Below are positions 1 through 10,701 of a DNA stretch of 64,000 nucleotides, in pieces. The stretch is taken from assembly GCF_029635795.1 (NCBI RefSeq), contig NZ_CP114280.1, positions 806,001 to 870,000 on the forward strand, in the 5' to 3' direction. Each line of letters begins with the position of its first letter. Position 1 is the first letter of the stretch. Under the pieces are notes generated by a model. That model was not told the origin of the DNA, did not search any database, and saw only the letters and a list, made by a program, of their open reading frames with translations. The position numbers and the translations under genes were made by a program. This DNA is from Dickeya lacustris (GTDB lineage: Bacteria; Pseudomonadota; Gammaproteobacteria; Enterobacterales; Enterobacteriaceae).

Positions 1-677
1 GCAGAGGTGATGATCACCTTGAGATCCGGGCGTTTTGGCAGCAGTTGCCGTACATACCCGAGAATAAAATCAATATTGAGGCTGCGCTCGTGGGCCTCGT
101 CAATAATCAGCGTGTCGTACTGCATCAACAGCCGGTCTTGCTGAATTTCCGCCAGCAAAATACCGTCGGTCATCAGTTTAACCAGCGTCGTGTCGCTGAC
201 CTGATCGTTAAAGCGCACTTTATAGCCAACGGTGTTGCCAGTCGTGGTTTCCAGCTCTTGTGCAATACGATCGGCAACGCTTCGCGCCGCCAGCCGACGC
301 GGCTGGGTATGGCCGATGACACCGGTGATACCACGCCCCAGTTCCAGACACATTTTCGGCAACTGGGTGGTTTTCCCCGACCCGGTTTCCCCGGCAACGA
401 TCACCACCTGATTATCGCGGATCGCCGCCAGAATCTCCGCGCGCTTTTGGCTAACCGGCAATGACTCTGGGTAATGAATCGCGGGTAACGATGCCTGACG
501 CTGCGCTACCTGCGCGCGCGCGCGCGCTATCTCCTGGCCGATTTCTTGCGCGATGGCCGTCTGCGCCTCGGCGTTACCCACTTTCATCGCCCCCTGTAAA
601 CGGCGGCGCAGACGCTGCTTATCGCGCAGCATGAGGGCATTCAGTTCAGGTTCTAACGCATGGAGAGGTGATGTCAC
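1..677 (-). CDS. hrpA: ATP-dependent RNA helicase HrpA, N-terminal part
   Basis: DEAH-box RNA helicase of the HrpA family, which in E. coli acts in mRNA processing and in rescuing stalled ribosomes. The reverse-strand frame stays open to the window edge and gives about 225 residues. A helical N-terminal region is followed by the Walker A motif GETGSGKTT, the TQPRRLAA motif (Ia), the DEAH box in IIDEAHERS, and then ITSA (motif III) at the edge. The start is GTG at 677-675, preceded by an AAGGA-like ribosome site seven bases upstream. No better in-frame ATG precedes it. The rest of this roughly 1300-residue protein lies outside the window. The open frame and motif order make the identity secure. 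Confidence 0.95.
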   Translation of the reverse strand, partial: MTSPLHALEPELNALMLRDKQRLRRRLQGAMKVGNAEAQTAIAQEIGQEIARARAQVAQRQASLPAIHYPESLPVSQKRAEILAAIRDNQVVIVAGETGSGKTTQLPKMCLELGRGITGVIGHTQPRRLAARSVADRIAQELETTTGNTVGYKVRFNDQVSDTTLVKLMTDGILLAEIQQDRLLMQYDTLIIDEAHERSLNIDFILGYVRQLLPKRPDLKVIITS

Positions 678-1664
<987 letters not shown>

Positions 1665-1684
1665 TCGCCAGTTACCGGCAGTAC

Positions 1685-1717
1685 GGTGGCCGCCCTCTCA
1701 GGTGCGGCCATTTTTTT
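1685..1717 (+). terminator. azoR rho-independent terminator
   Basis: The inverted repeat TGGCCGC / GCGGCCA with an 11-base loop is followed directly by seven T residues, just downstream of the azoR stop. Confidence 0.85.
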
Positions 1718-2123
1718 ACATATGCCCGCCATCGCGCAATAATCCGCGCCATCACGCTCACGTTCCCCTTCTCGCCCCACGCGACATTTCTTCAACAAAT
1801 ATGATGTTTTTCACTGGCGCATGCCGCCGCTGCTTTGCCATTCAGTGCGAAATCTAATACGTATTGCACACCTGTTCACCATTCAGTTCACATTCCACCG
1901 CAAAAGCCATACATACCAATTACCTGATTGTGATAAAATTTTTACATAAATACAGCATTGTAGGGCGTGCGATGTCTGAAGCCACCGAGACTCTCGCGCC
2001 ACAGATATCGCCCGTCGCCAGATAGCGACCAGATAGTGCTGAGACACAAAACCATAAAGTTTTGTTGATTATTCAAACAATACGAACCTGCTCACCCCTT
2101 CAATATCGCAAAAGGGATACGTC
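1718..2123 (+). other. intergenic region upstream of aer
   Basis: About 400 bases between the azoR terminator and aer. AT content rises from 1900 on, as expected for a promoter. TAAAGTTT at 2054-2061 matches the -35 box used by the flagellar sigma factor FliA, but no good GCCGATAA-like -10 follows at the right distance, so I do not call a promoter. A ribosome site AAAGGGA lies just before the aer ATG. Confidence 0.4.
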
Positions 2124-3677
2124 ATGCGTAAAAATTATCCTGTCAGTCAACGTCAGTATTCGCTGGATGCCAACACCAAGCTGATGTCAGTCACGACACC
2201 TGACAGCCACATCACCTACGCCAATAGCGATTTCATCAAGGTCAGCGGTTATGAGCCGGAAGAGTTGATGAATCAGCCGCACAATCTCATCCGCCACCCG
2301 GATATGCCACCATCAGCCTTTGCCGATATGTGGAACACGCTAAAAGCGGGGAAAATCTGGTGTGGTGTGGTAAAAAACCGGCGCAAGAACGGCGATCATT
2401 ACTGGGTGCGCTCCAGCACCACGCCCCTCAAGCGCGATGGCAAACTCATCGGCTATATGTCGGTGCGCACCGCTGCCACGGCGGATGAAATTCATCAGGC
2501 GCAGGCGCTCTACGATAAGGTGAATACAGGCCAGCTCAGGCATCAGGCATTCCAGAACGGCCTGCTGGTGTATACCGGGCCGCTAAAATGGCTCAGCATG
2601 TTCAAAACCATGGCATTACGCTGGCGTATCCGCAGTTATTTCGGCCTGCTGGGGTTATTGCCATTAGCGATAGCCTTTGCTCTGCTGCCCAAATCTGCGC
2701 TGGCCTTTAGCCTGTTCGCCACGCTGATGGTCTGTGCAGGCTTGCTGTGTGAACTGCTGGTTTTGCATATCGCCAAACCGACAGAACAGGTTTTGGCGCA
2801 AGCGATGCGTTCAGCGTCGGGCCAGGCCAACAGCCTGGTTGCGCTGAATCGTGCCGACGAAATTGGCATGTTGATGCGGGCAGTGAATCAGTCCGGCATG
2901 AATTTCCGCACCTTTGTCGATGACGTCAACATCAACCTGCAAGAACTGAAAGGTGCCTGCGGTGAAATCGCTCAGGGCAACTCCATTTTGGCTGAATGCT
3001 GCGAAAAAACCGAAGAGAGCCTGCAACAAACGGCGGCCTCCGTTGAGCAACTGAATGCCACCATCAAAAGCAATGCCGATGCCTCACTGCGTGCATCGCA
3101 ATATGCTGAGGATGTGAATCAGGTGGTGAACGTCGGTGAGCAGGCCGTTAGCGAAGTGGCCAGCACCATGGAAACCATCACCCGGGCCAGTGAGCGCATT
3201 ACCGACATTATTAGCGTGCTGGACAACCTCTCCTTTCAGACCAACATTCTGGCGATTAATGCTGCCGTGGAAGCGGCGCATGCCGGTGAACAAGGGAAAA
3301 GCTTTGCAGTCGTCGCCAGTGAAGTACGCTCGCTGGCACAGCGCAGTGCCGCTTCAGCCAAAGACATTGCCGGGCTTATCGACAACACGCTGACGAGCAT
3401 CCGCACCGGCGATCAACAAGTCTCACACACCAACCGGTCAATGAATAATATTTTGGTCAAAGTTCAGGAAGTCACACAGTTGATGAACGGCATCAGCCAG
3501 GCGACCAAAGAGCAGTCGCAGGGATTGCAACAAATCAATGATGCCGTGAACCGTATTGATGAACTGACGCACCAGAATACGGCGCTGGCGAGCCAATCGC
3601 ACTCCGCAACCGATCACCTGCAACAGCAAATCGCCAATATGGCACAGGCCGTATCGGTATTTGGCGCATCCCGCTAA
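2124..3677 (+). CDS. aer: aerotaxis/redox sensor Aer (PAS-containing chemoreceptor)
   Basis: Energy-taxis transducer that senses redox state through an FAD bound to a cytoplasmic PAS domain and signals through CheA/CheW. Residues about 20-120 form the PAS domain, with the Aer-typical NLIRHPDMP and [12 protein letters not shown] segments. A central hydrophobic hairpin near residues 170-215 anchors it in the inner membrane without a periplasmic sensor domain. A HAMP-like linker follows, then the signalling helices with the highly conserved hairpin tip [15 protein letters not shown] near 375-390. The C-terminus lacks the NWETF-type CheR/CheB docking pentapeptide, as in E. coli Aer. Length is 517 residues against 506 in E. 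coli. It stands alone, with no che genes nearby. Confidence 0.93.
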   Translation: MRKNYPVSQRQYSLDANTKLMSVTTPDSHITYANSDFIKVSGYEPEELMNQPHNLIRHPDMPPSAFADMWNTLKAGKIWCGVVKNRRKNGDHYWVRSSTTPLKRDGKLIGYMSVRTAATADEIHQAQALYDKVNTGQLRHQAFQNGLLVYTGPLKWLSMFKTMALRWRIRSYFGLLGLLPLAIAFALLPKSALAFSLFATLMVCAGLLCELLVLHIAKPTEQVLAQAMRSASGQANSLVALNRADEIGMLMRAVNQSGMNFRTFVDDVNINLQELKGACGEIAQGNSILAECCEKTEESLQQTAASVEQLNATIKSNADASLRASQYAEDVNQVVNVGEQAVSEVASTMETITRASERITDIISVLDNLSFQTNILAINAAVEAAHAGEQGKSFAVVASEVRSLAQRSAASAKDIAGLIDNTLTSIRTGDQQVSHTNRSMNNILVKVQEVTQLMNGISQATKEQSQGLQQINDAVNRIDELTHQNTALASQSHSATDHLQQQIANMAQAVSVFGASR

Positions 3678-3686
3678 TACCGCACT

Positions 3687-3722
3687 CCGCAGCGCGCAAG
3701 CTCCCGCCCCGTCGCGCTGCGG
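3687..3722. terminator. stem-loop after aer
   Basis: A 10-bp perfect stem (CCGCAGCGCG / CGCGCTGCGG) with a 16-base loop starts ten bases after the aer stop. No T-run follows, so a terminator role is only likely. Confidence 0.4.
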
Positions 3723-3888
3723 TTCATGGCAACGTGCATCAACCTTCGGCGACGTTCATTTCATTCAGGCGTTTTTTGCTGATGCATGCTAACAGTTTGT
3801 CTGCTTAGGGTTTTCTGCTAGCTTAATCGGGCTGCGTCTTTTTAGCGTAGTGGCAGACGCCGCCGACACTACCTGTGGAGAAACAATC

Positions 3889-4881
3889 ATGAAGCTGGCG
3901 ATTTACAGTACCAAACAGTATGACCGCAAATACCTTGAGCAGGTGAATCAACAATTCGGCTACGAGCTGGAGTTTTTTGATTTCATGCTCAGTCCTCGTA
4001 CCGTCAAAATGGCTGCCGGGTGCCATGCCGTCTGTATTTTTGTGAATGACGATGCGGGCCGCGACGTGCTCACCGAACTGGCGCATAACGGCATCAAAAT
4101 ACTGGCCTTGCGCTGTGCCGGCTTTAATAACGTCGATCTGGAGGCGGCCCAGGAATTGGGTATTCAGGTAGTCCGCGTTCCGGCCTACTCGCCTGAAGCG
4201 GTTGCCGAACACGCCGTTGGCATGATGATGAGCCTAAACCGGCGCATTCACCGCGCTTATCAACGCACCCGTGACGCCAATTTTTCACTGGAAGGGTTGA
4301 TTGGCTTTAATATGTACCAGCGCACGGCGGGCGTTATCGGCACCGGAAAAATCGGCATTGCGACGCTGCGCATCCTCAAAGGATTTGGCATGAAACTGCT
4401 GGCGCACGACCCCTACCCAAACCCGCAAGCGCTTGAATTGGGTGCGCAATATGTTGACCTCAATACGCTGTATGCCGCCGCCGATGTCATTTCCCTGCAC
4501 TGCCCGCTGACGCCGGAAAACCATCATCTGCTTAACCGGGAAGCGTTCGATCGGATGAAAAATGGCGTGATGATCGTCAACACCAGTCGCGGTGGCCTGA
4601 TTGACTCGCAGGCGGCCATTGATGCGCTTAAACAGCAAAAAATTGGCTCACTGGGGATGGATGTTTACGAAAATGAACGCGATCTGTTCTTTAGCGATAA
4701 ATCTAACGATGTGATTCAGGACGACGTCTTCCGCCGCCTCTCTGCCTGCCACAATGTGCTGTTTACCGGCCATCAGGCCTTTTTAACCGAGGAAGCGCTC
4801 ACCAGTATTTCACACACGACGTTGCAAAATATCCAGCAACTGATAGCCAATGAACCCTGTGCTAATCAGGTGACGTCATAG
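3889..4881 (+). CDS. ldhA: D-lactate dehydrogenase (fermentative)
   Basis: NADH-dependent reduction of pyruvate to D-lactate during fermentation; cytoplasmic D-2-hydroxyacid dehydrogenase family. The 330-residue product matches E. coli LdhA (329). Visible are the nucleotide-binding GVIGTGKIG motif near 150, the catalytic arginine in NTSRGGLIDS near 235, the glutamate in DVYENERDLF near 260 and the histidine in LFTGHQAFLT near 295. ATG 3889 is preceded by GGAG at 3877-3880; the longer frame from 3850 has no supporting similarity. In E. coli hslJ and ydbK follow ldhA; here an opposite-strand DUF333 lipoprotein follows instead. Confidence 0.96.
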   Translation: MKLAIYSTKQYDRKYLEQVNQQFGYELEFFDFMLSPRTVKMAAGCHAVCIFVNDDAGRDVLTELAHNGIKILALRCAGFNNVDLEAAQELGIQVVRVPAYSPEAVAEHAVGMMMSLNRRIHRAYQRTRDANFSLEGLIGFNMYQRTAGVIGTGKIGIATLRILKGFGMKLLAHDPYPNPQALELGAQYVDLNTLYAAADVISLHCPLTPENHHLLNREAFDRMKNGVMIVNTSRGGLIDSQAAIDALKQQKIGSLGMDVYENERDLFFSDKSNDVIQDDVFRRLSACHNVLFTGHQAFLTEEALTSISHTTLQNIQQLIANEPCANQVTS

Positions 4882-4888
4882 CCTGATG

Positions 4889-4915
4889 TTAGCGGTGGTA
4901 CATCACCACCGCTAA
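4889..4915. terminator. stem-loop after ldhA
   Basis: An 11-bp perfect stem TTAGCGGTGGT / ACCACCGCTAA with a five-base loop lies between convergent ldhA and the next reverse-strand gene. No T-run follows; probably a bidirectional terminator or mRNA end. Confidence 0.5.
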
Positions 4916-4989
4916 CTGGCCCGGCGCGTCGTAGCGGCGAAAGGCCGCTTACATCGTTTATGCGCTATGTCATTTATACGTTATGCCAT

Positions 4990-5265
4990 TCACCCTGCGG
5001 GGCAACGGCCATTAAGCAGTGCCGTTTCATCACAACGTTTACCGTTTGCCAGCAGGCATGTGCCAATGCTGGCGCCACTGAGCTGACGCGATAACCCCAT
5101 GCGCCCCCCTGCCAGCATACAGTTAACGTCTGCCGGGGTTCCCTGCCCTTGCCATGCGCGAGGTGTCGCCACGGCAGCGCGATTTTGCCCCTTATCAACC
5201 GGCTCACTACTGCAAGCCACCAACATGATTGCGGCTGTTGCTATCAGCCATTGCGGCAACGCCAT
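4990..5265 (-). CDS. DUF333-family small lipoprotein
   Basis: A 91-residue predicted lipoprotein. The signal peptide MALPQWLIATAAIMLVACSS ends in a lipobox VAC with Ser following, which suggests outer-membrane sorting. The mature part carries a single DUF333-like module (CMLAGG ... GTCLLANGKRCDETALLNGRC) with its four characteristic cysteines. The function of this family is unknown. I used ATG 5265, which has GGAGCAGGTGA just upstream, rather than the TTG 18 bases earlier. E. coli ydbJ, close to ldhA, is also a DUF333 protein, so this may be its counterpart; I leave the symbol blank because I cannot align them. Confidence 0.75.
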   Translation of the reverse strand: MALPQWLIATAAIMLVACSSEPVDKGQNRAAVATPRAWQGQGTPADVNCMLAGGRMGLSRQLSGASIGTCLLANGKRCDETALLNGRCPAG

Positions 5266-5411
5266 AATGTCACCTGCTCCCAAATCTTATTGTCCGTTCC
5301 AGGGAAAAGAATTCCCAGAAATGCGGTGTAGTAAAAGTCTGCCCGCGCTATCACAGCGCCATGATGACGGGTATGGCCCGCACATCGCCCTCTGCCGTTT
5401 CGCTATTGCGA

Positions 5412-5909
5412 TTAGCGATCTTCTATCGAGTGCATCTCGACCTTCTGCTGTAGCGACGCCTCAACCTTGATATCATCAGTGAGCGTCAGCAAGGCTTTTT
5501 TATCAAACGTCACCTCAACACTGCGCTGGGGGATCACAAATTGGCGCACACTTTCGCCTTCAACCATATCTTTACCATTTTCAACGCCGTGCTGCGCACG
5601 CAGCAGATAACTCACCGCACCGTTATACGTGACCCGATAACCGTTGCTTGACGGTTCAACCCGGTAAGTCAGCGTGATTTTCGGCAACGCCGCACGATAC
5701 GTGCCACGGATTTCATCCCAGCGGGCCGGATTACCGGTTAAGTACACGTCCTCCACCCAATTGGTGTTTTTCTCTAACACATGGGCAGTGGTGTAAGAAA
5801 AATAGTAAGGCGAAATAAAAGTGCTGCTCAGGCTGGTTGTTTTCGTACTAAACACGGAACAACCTGACAACATCGCCGTGGCCACCACGGCCAAAAGCAA
5901 TTTTTTCAT
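5412..5909 (-). CDS. uncharacterised lipoprotein
   Basis: A 165-residue protein with a clear lipoprotein signal, MKKLLLAVVATAMLSGCSVF, with lipobox LSGC. The mature part is soluble, rich in beta-prone segments and without transmembrane helices. I do not recognise the family. ATG 5909 begins at the signal peptide; frames starting further upstream add an Arg/Cys-rich stretch with no sense as a secretion signal. It is transcribed alone, divergent from ttcA. Reliability as a real gene is good because of the signal peptide and codon use; the function is unknown. Confidence 0.7.
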   Translation of the reverse strand: MKKLLLAVVATAMLSGCSVFSTKTTSLSSTFISPYYFSYTTAHVLEKNTNWVEDVYLTGNPARWDEIRGTYRAALPKITLTYRVEPSSNGYRVTYNGAVSYLLRAQHGVENGKDMVEGESVRQFVIPQRSVEVTFDKKALLTLTDDIKVEASLQQKVEMHSIEDR

Positions 5910-6344
5910 GGGTATCGTTCTCTTTTTCACCAACACATTCACCCGGATAAAGGCCCGTATCCTGATACAGGGTGCATCACACCAGCACCAAACTGCGCCC
6001 ACAGCATAGCAGTGATAGCGCGGTTTGATAGCCGGAAAAAGAGGCTACTCACTGGATATTTGCGCTTATCAGTAGTCACGCTTCCTACCGCCATATACCA
6101 CGGTATAACCGCATGAAAAATATCATTCTCCATTAAAGAAAAACGTAAAAATAACGATATTTCCCGATGTTCAGGTTTTCCTGCCTGAAATCGGCTCACA
6201 TGAAAACCCTCAGACAGCCTCTCCCGGCACGCTACCGTGTATCTCAACGAAGTGGCTTGCTGCGTGGCCTGCCACGCACTTAATGGTACACTTAGCCCCC
6301 AGCAATGCTGGAGCACCGGCCCCATGAACACGAGCTACCGTTAA
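5910..6344. other. intergenic region, divergent lipoprotein/ttcA
   Basis: About 435 bases that must hold both promoters. A reverse-strand open frame of 130 codons (5939-6331) has no recognisable product and no convincing ribosome site, so I leave it out. No operator or RNA gene is evident. Confidence 0.4.
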
Positions 6345-7280
6345 ATGTCAGAAAATCAATCAGTTACACCTAAGCAGCAGTACAACCTCAACAAATTACA
6401 AAAGCGCCTGCGCCGCAACGTGGGTGAAGCGATTGCCGATTTCAATATGATTGAAGAAGGCGATCGCATTATGGTGTGCCTGTCTGGCGGCAAGGACAGT
6501 TACACCATGCTGGAAATTTTGCGCAACCTGCAACAGAGCGCACCGGTGAATTTCTCACTGGTGGCCGTCAATCTTGACCAGAAACAGCCTGGCTTCCCCG
6601 AGCATGTGCTGCCGCAGTATCTCGACGGCATCGGCGTGGAATACAAGATTGTCGAAGAAAACACCTACGGCATCGTTAAAGAGAAAATCCCCGCAGGGAA
6701 AACCACCTGTTCGCTGTGCTCACGCCTGCGCCGTGGCATTCTTTACCGCACCGCCACCGAACTCGGCGCCACCAAAATCGCCCTTGGCCATCACCGCGAT
6801 GACATTTTGCAAACCCTGTTTCTCAACATGTTCTACGGCGGCAAACTCAAAGGGATGCCGCCCAAACTGATGAGCGATGATGGTAAGCACATCGTTATCC
6901 GCCCGCTGGCGTACTGCCGGGAAAAAGATATCGAGCGCTTTGCCGAAGCGCGCCAGTTCCCGATAATACCGTGTAATCTGTGCGGTTCGCAGCCGAACCT
7001 GCAACGTCAGGTAATTAAAGACATGCTGCGTGATTGGGATAAACGCTACCCAGGGCGCATCGAAACCATGTTTAGCGCGATGCAAAATGTGGTGCCTTCG
7101 CACCTGTGTGATACGGCATTATTTGATTTTAAAGCCATCCGCCAGGGCAGCGAGGTGGTAGACGGCGGTGATTTGGCCTTTGATCGCGAAGAAATCCCGC
7201 TGCAACCGGTTGGCTGGCAAGCTGATGACGATGATGACACCCGGCCACTGGAGCGCCTGGACGTGGTAGAGATCCGCTAA
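6345..7280 (+). CDS. ttcA: tRNA 2-thiocytidine(32) synthetase TtcA
   Basis: Iron-sulfur tRNA thiolase that makes 2-thiocytidine at position 32 of several tRNAs, using ATP and a sulfur relay. The 311-residue product equals the length of E. coli TtcA and is nearly identical through the core. The ATP PP-loop SGGKDS is at 47-52. The cluster ligands are Cys122 and Cys125 in TCSLC and a third Cys in IPCNLCGS near 210-215. The C-terminal tail is acidic and divergent. Divergent from the lipoprotein upstream; fnrS and zntB lie downstream on the other strand. Confidence 0.97.
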   Translation: MSENQSVTPKQQYNLNKLQKRLRRNVGEAIADFNMIEEGDRIMVCLSGGKDSYTMLEILRNLQQSAPVNFSLVAVNLDQKQPGFPEHVLPQYLDGIGVEYKIVEENTYGIVKEKIPAGKTTCSLCSRLRRGILYRTATELGATKIALGHHRDDILQTLFLNMFYGGKLKGMPPKLMSDDGKHIVIRPLAYCREKDIERFAEARQFPIIPCNLCGSQPNLQRQVIKDMLRDWDKRYPGRIETMFSAMQNVVPSHLCDTALFDFKAIRQGSEVVDGGDLAFDREEIPLQPVGWQADDDDDTRPLERLDVVEIR

Positions 7281-7298
7281 CGGCCATTACAGCAGCAC

Positions 7299-7320
7299 AC
7301 TGGCGGTGCCTGCCGCCAGT
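7299..7320 (+). terminator. probable ttcA terminator
   Basis: ACTGGCGG / CCGCCAGT stem with a six-base loop, 18 bases after the ttcA stop. Only ATTA follows, so it is a weak intrinsic terminator at best. Confidence 0.4.
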
Positions 7321-7419
7321 ATTACCGTGCCCGTCAGCGCAACGGCAAGGCGGCTGACGCGAGTGCACGCAACCCTACCAACGCAGCACGACAAGACAGG
7401 TTCAGGTTAAATAACAGGC

Positions 7420-7445
7420 AAAAAAAAGCCGACAACGAAGTCGGC
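7420..7445 (-). terminator. fnrS intrinsic terminator
   Basis: GCCGAC / GTCGGC stem with loop TTCGTT, followed by eight U residues on the reverse strand. This is the 3' end and probable Hfq-binding tail of FnrS. Confidence 0.92.
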
Positions 7446-7539
7446 ATGGTGTGAATTAATTGTGCTATGCAGTAATTCAAAAAAGGAAGTAAGACAATAT
7501 GGAGTGCAACGCCCATCGCTTGACGTTGCATTCACCTGC
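7420..7539 (-). ncRNA. fnrS: FnrS small regulatory RNA
   Basis: The reverse strand from 7539 reads GCAGGTGAATGCAACGTCAA, then a stretch ending in TCTTACTTCC followed by six T residues and GAATTACTGC, and ends in the hairpin GCCGAC / GTCGGC plus eight T residues. As I recall it, this matches E. coli FnrS nearly base for base apart from the terminal loop. FnrS is the anaerobically induced, Hfq-dependent RNA that represses sodA, sodB, maeA, gpmA and other mRNAs for aerobic metabolism. It lies next to zntB (formerly ydaN), as in E. coli. Length is about 120 nt. An FNR-type site sits 42 bases upstream of the inferred start. The exact ends are inferred from the E. coli RNA. Confidence 0.92.
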
Positions 7540-7574
7540 GGGAAGGATAGTGCCGCAGGCGTAGACCAAAAATG

Positions 7575-7588
7575 TTGATGTTGCTCAA
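7575..7588 (-). promoter_or_regulatory. FNR-binding site of the fnrS promoter
   Basis: On the reverse strand the site reads TTGAGCAACATCAA, one base off the FNR consensus TTGAT-N4-ATCAA. Its centre is about 42 bases upstream of the inferred fnrS start at 7539, the class II activator position. A CACTAT-like -10 lies seven bases before that start. FNR control of FnrS is established in E. coli; here it is inferred from the site. Confidence 0.85.
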
Positions 7589-7656
7589 TATCGGCAGCAG
7601 TTTTTCGCTACACGGGCAATTGTGTGACAAATCAAACAGTAATTACGATGCAGACC

Positions 7657-8643
7657 TCACAACCATTTACTGCGTTTTAACCACCAGGCAACCCCGCTTG
7701 CCAACAGTAATAACAACAGACAAAACACGGTAAACCCCACGCCACTGTTCGCCCCGGGAATGCCGCCCAGATTCACGCCAAATAACCCGGTTAAAAACGT
7801 CGTGGGCAAGAAAATCATCGCCAACAGCGACATAGTATAGGTGCGGCGGTTCATGGCATCGGCCATTAACGTAGTGATTTCATCGGCGATGACGGTCGTG
7901 CGCGCAATACTGGCATCCAAATCCTCCAGCCCGCGCCCCAGTCGTTCGGCAATTTCCTGCATGCGCCGACGATCGTCATCCCGCATCCAGCTAAATTTCT
8001 CGCCGGACAAACGCGAGAAGATGTCACGCTGCGGCGTCATATAACGGCGCAGTACAATCAGTTGCTTGCGAATCAGCGCCAGCTCGCCGCGCGGCGGAAT
8101 ACGCTGCTCCAGCAAGGCATCTTCAAGGTCGATTATTTTCTCGTGCAGCTCATCGATAAACTCACTGGTGTGATCGGTCAGCGCTTCGGCAATCGCCACC
8201 ATCCAGTCGCCGCTGTCTGCCGGGCCATTACCCTCTTTCAGGTCACTCATTACCTCATCAATCGCCGCCACTTTGCGTCGCCGGGTAGAGACAATCAACC
8301 GCTCGGTAATAAATACCCGAATGGCAACCAGCTCATCAGGCCGGGCATCGGGGTTATAATTAATGCTACGCAGCGTCACCAGCGAGCCTTCGCCTAAACG
8401 CACGACGCGTGGCCGGGCACTTTCACCTGAAAGAGCATTACGCACGCTATCAGGCAGTAAGGTGGTTTCGTGCAACCAGCGTTCGCTGGCCGGTTGCGTG
8501 GAGTCCAGATGTAACCAGGCAGGGGTCTCACCTTCCGCCGTCAATGAACTACTGGCAAGCGGCGTAATCCCTCCCTTACCGTTTAACTGACAAGCGAAAA
8601 CGGCTCCGGTATAGCGTATCGCTTCGCCTTCCATCACACTCAC
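7657..8643 (-). CDS. zntB: zinc transport protein ZntB (CorA family)
   Basis: Inner-membrane CorA-family channel or transporter for Zn2+. The 328-residue product matches E. coli ZntB (327). A large cytoplasmic funnel domain is followed by two C-terminal helices, with the family signature [12 protein letters not shown] between them near 290-300 and the conserved end WWLKRSKWL. The start is GTG 8643, preceded by AGGAG with seven bases of spacing; an ATG three codons later (8634) is possible. Neighbour order with fnrS and ttcA is as in E. coli. Confidence 0.95.
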   Translation of the reverse strand: MSVMEGEAIRYTGAVFACQLNGKGGITPLASSSLTAEGETPAWLHLDSTQPASERWLHETTLLPDSVRNALSGESARPRVVRLGEGSLVTLRSINYNPDARPDELVAIRVFITERLIVSTRRRKVAAIDEVMSDLKEGNGPADSGDWMVAIAEALTDHTSEFIDELHEKIIDLEDALLEQRIPPRGELALIRKQLIVLRRYMTPQRDIFSRLSGEKFSWMRDDDRRRMQEIAERLGRGLEDLDASIARTTVIADEITTLMADAMNRRTYTMSLLAMIFLPTTFLTGLFGVNLGGIPGANSGVGFTVFCLLLLLLASGVAWWLKRSKWL

Positions 8644-8728
8644 GCGCTCTCTCCTGCTACATTAGGCAGCGGCCATCTTACTGTTTATGCTGGTGCATGC
8701 AATCAGAATGGCCGCCGGTATTCATCGC

Positions 8729-10360
8729 TTAATGCTTCAGGATATACAAGGTGTGGCTGTAAGCCACATCTTCCGGGTTAGCGATCGGGTAGCCTTTTAC
8801 CCAGGGTTTGATCAAGCGCCCGTTGGTGTATTGGTAGATAGGCGCAATCGGCACCTGTTCGGCCAAAATTTGCTCGGCGTGCTGGTAATCATCACGCAGT
8901 ATCTTCGGATGGGTTTGGCCGCGAGTATCTGCAATGACGCGGTCATAATCAGGGTCATGGAAACGGGCGATGTTGCCACTGTGCTCAGAGGTCAGCAGCG
9001 ATAAAAACGTCGAGGGTTCGTTGTAATCCCCAATCCATGAAGCCCGAATCACATCAAAATTGCCGCTATTGCGGCTATCGATATAGGTTTTCCACTCCTG
9101 GTTGACCAGCCGGACATCCACGCCAAGCTTGGTCTTCCACATCGACGCCACGGCGATAGCGATTTTCTGATGTACCTCTTGTGTGTTGTACAACAGCGTG
9201 AGTTTTAGCGGTTTCGCGGGGGTATACCCGGCGGCGGCCATCAATGCTTTGGCCTGCGCATCCAGCTCTGCCTGCGAGTATTGTTGCAGTTGTGAAAGCG
9301 TTGGCGGGAAACCTGCCGTCACATCCGGCGTAAAGCGATAGGCCGGTTTCTCCCCGGTTCCCAGCACCTTGTCAGCAATGATGCTTCGGTCAATCGCATA
9401 GGAGAGCGCCTTACGCACCCGTACATCGTTAGTCGGCGCGCGTTGCGTGTTAAAGGCGTAGTAATAGGTGCCAAGCTGGTTGGGCGTAAACACTTGTCCG
9501 GGAAGTTTTTTCAGTAACGTCTTATACTGGTTCTTCGGAAATGACTCTGTAATATCAATATTATCCGCAAGATAGCGGTTGGTGGCATGCGATTCTTGAT
9601 TAATCGGCACAAACGTTACCTGTGTCAACCGGGTATTAGCATGGTCCCAATAGTGATTATTCGGCGTCAGCACCAACTTTTCATTTACCACGCGCTCACT
9701 GAGTACAAAGGCACCGTTACCCACCAAATTGCCAGGCTTAGTCCAGTCATTGCCGAATCGTTCAACCGTCGCCTGATGTACTGGATACACACTGAAATTC
9801 GCCATCAGGTTGATGAAATACGGCACCGGATTACTGAGCTGCACTTTAAGCGTATGCTCGTCCACCGCAACGACACCGAGTTTATCGACCGGTAATTTTC
9901 CTGCCAGAATTTCATCGGCATTAACGATACCCGCCAGACGAGCAATATGGCTAAACGGCGACAGGGTTTGTGGATTAACCAGCCTGCGCCAGCTATAGAC
10001 AAAATCCCCCGCTGTGACCGGCTCCCCGTTTGACCAACGGGCATCAGGGCGCAGGGTAAAAATAAAGGTGCGATTATCGCTGCTTTGCCAGCGCTCCGCG
10101 ACACCGGGAATGGGATTGCCCTGCGCATCCTGGTTGACCAGCCCCTCAAACAGATCGCGAATCACTTGAATTTCCGGCAACCCTACCGCTTTAGCGGGGT
10201 CTAACGAGGCGGGTTCATCTTTAATATGCCGCACGATAGTCTGCCTGGCTGCCAGTTCAACGCCCTGGGGAACCTGTGCGGCATGGGCCGCAAGCGCCGC
10301 TGATGCTACGACAGCGATGGAAATCATCCGTACAAAAACGCTCCAATACCCCACGTGCAT
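8729..10360 (-). CDS. mppA: periplasmic murein tripeptide/oligopeptide-binding protein MppA
   Basis: Substrate-binding protein of the OppA family (SBP_bac_5). MppA delivers the murein tripeptide L-Ala-D-Glu-mesoDap to the Opp permease for recycling. The 543-residue product (537 in E. coli) has a signal peptide ending ALAAHA and the family pattern EPASLDPAKAVG ... DLFEGLVNQDAQG, ending TLYILKH. ATG 10360 follows GAAGGA with six bases of spacing; a TTG 18 bases earlier is unlikely. Placement beside mpaA, as in E. coli, decides MppA over OppA; the oppA-like gene at 46.4 kb is a closer OppA. Confidence 0.88.
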   Translation of the reverse strand: MHVGYWSVFVRMISIAVVASAALAAHAAQVPQGVELAARQTIVRHIKDEPASLDPAKAVGLPEIQVIRDLFEGLVNQDAQGNPIPGVAERWQSSDNRTFIFTLRPDARWSNGEPVTAGDFVYSWRRLVNPQTLSPFSHIARLAGIVNADEILAGKLPVDKLGVVAVDEHTLKVQLSNPVPYFINLMANFSVYPVHQATVERFGNDWTKPGNLVGNGAFVLSERVVNEKLVLTPNNHYWDHANTRLTQVTFVPINQESHATNRYLADNIDITESFPKNQYKTLLKKLPGQVFTPNQLGTYYYAFNTQRAPTNDVRVRKALSYAIDRSIIADKVLGTGEKPAYRFTPDVTAGFPPTLSQLQQYSQAELDAQAKALMAAAGYTPAKPLKLTLLYNTQEVHQKIAIAVASMWKTKLGVDVRLVNQEWKTYIDSRNSGNFDVIRASWIGDYNEPSTFLSLLTSEHSGNIARFHDPDYDRVIADTRGQTHPKILRDDYQHAEQILAEQVPIAPIYQYTNGRLIKPWVKGYPIANPEDVAYSHTLYILKH

Positions 10361-10701
10361 GTTATTTCCTTCAAACAAAACGTTGACATTTCACGCCCTG
10401 CGGGCGCATGACCGCTAACACGCCAGACGCTGCAAAAACCCACCGCGTCGCTATTTTATTAGCCTGCTTTATTAACCTGCTGATTATCATAGTCGCAAAC
10501 CCGTCCTTCCAACCAGTAGCAGTGCGAGGTTTGCGAGGCGTTACGCAACACGGCCATCCTCCTGGCAACACATTGCGAAGCGCCGCGCAATTCCCGCGAC
10601 TGTGGCTCAAGGCCGTCTGGTTTTTTGGTATTCTCAGGTACCACGCACCTATATCGCCGCCATTTTACAAGGCGAGCGCTTTTTGACAGGCTGAAATCAC
10701 C
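10361..10701. other. intergenic region, divergent mppA/mpaA
   Basis: About 340 bases holding the two divergent promoters. GC-rich with short imperfect repeats near 10530-10600. No operator, RNA or small ORF that I can support. Confidence 0.4.

Noticed and set aside
512..527. Alternating GC run inside hrpA as a phase-variation tract
   Set aside because: It codes for a plausible Ala/Arg stretch in the correct frame, and dinucleotide runs of this length are common in GC-rich genes.
2054..2085. Possible FliA promoter before aer
   Set aside because: TAAAGTTT is perfect for the -35, but no GCCGATAA-like -10 lies at 11 bases distance.
5939..6331. 130-codon reverse frame upstream of ttcA
   Set aside because: No similarity, no signal or domain pattern, and it occupies the only place for the ttcA promoter.
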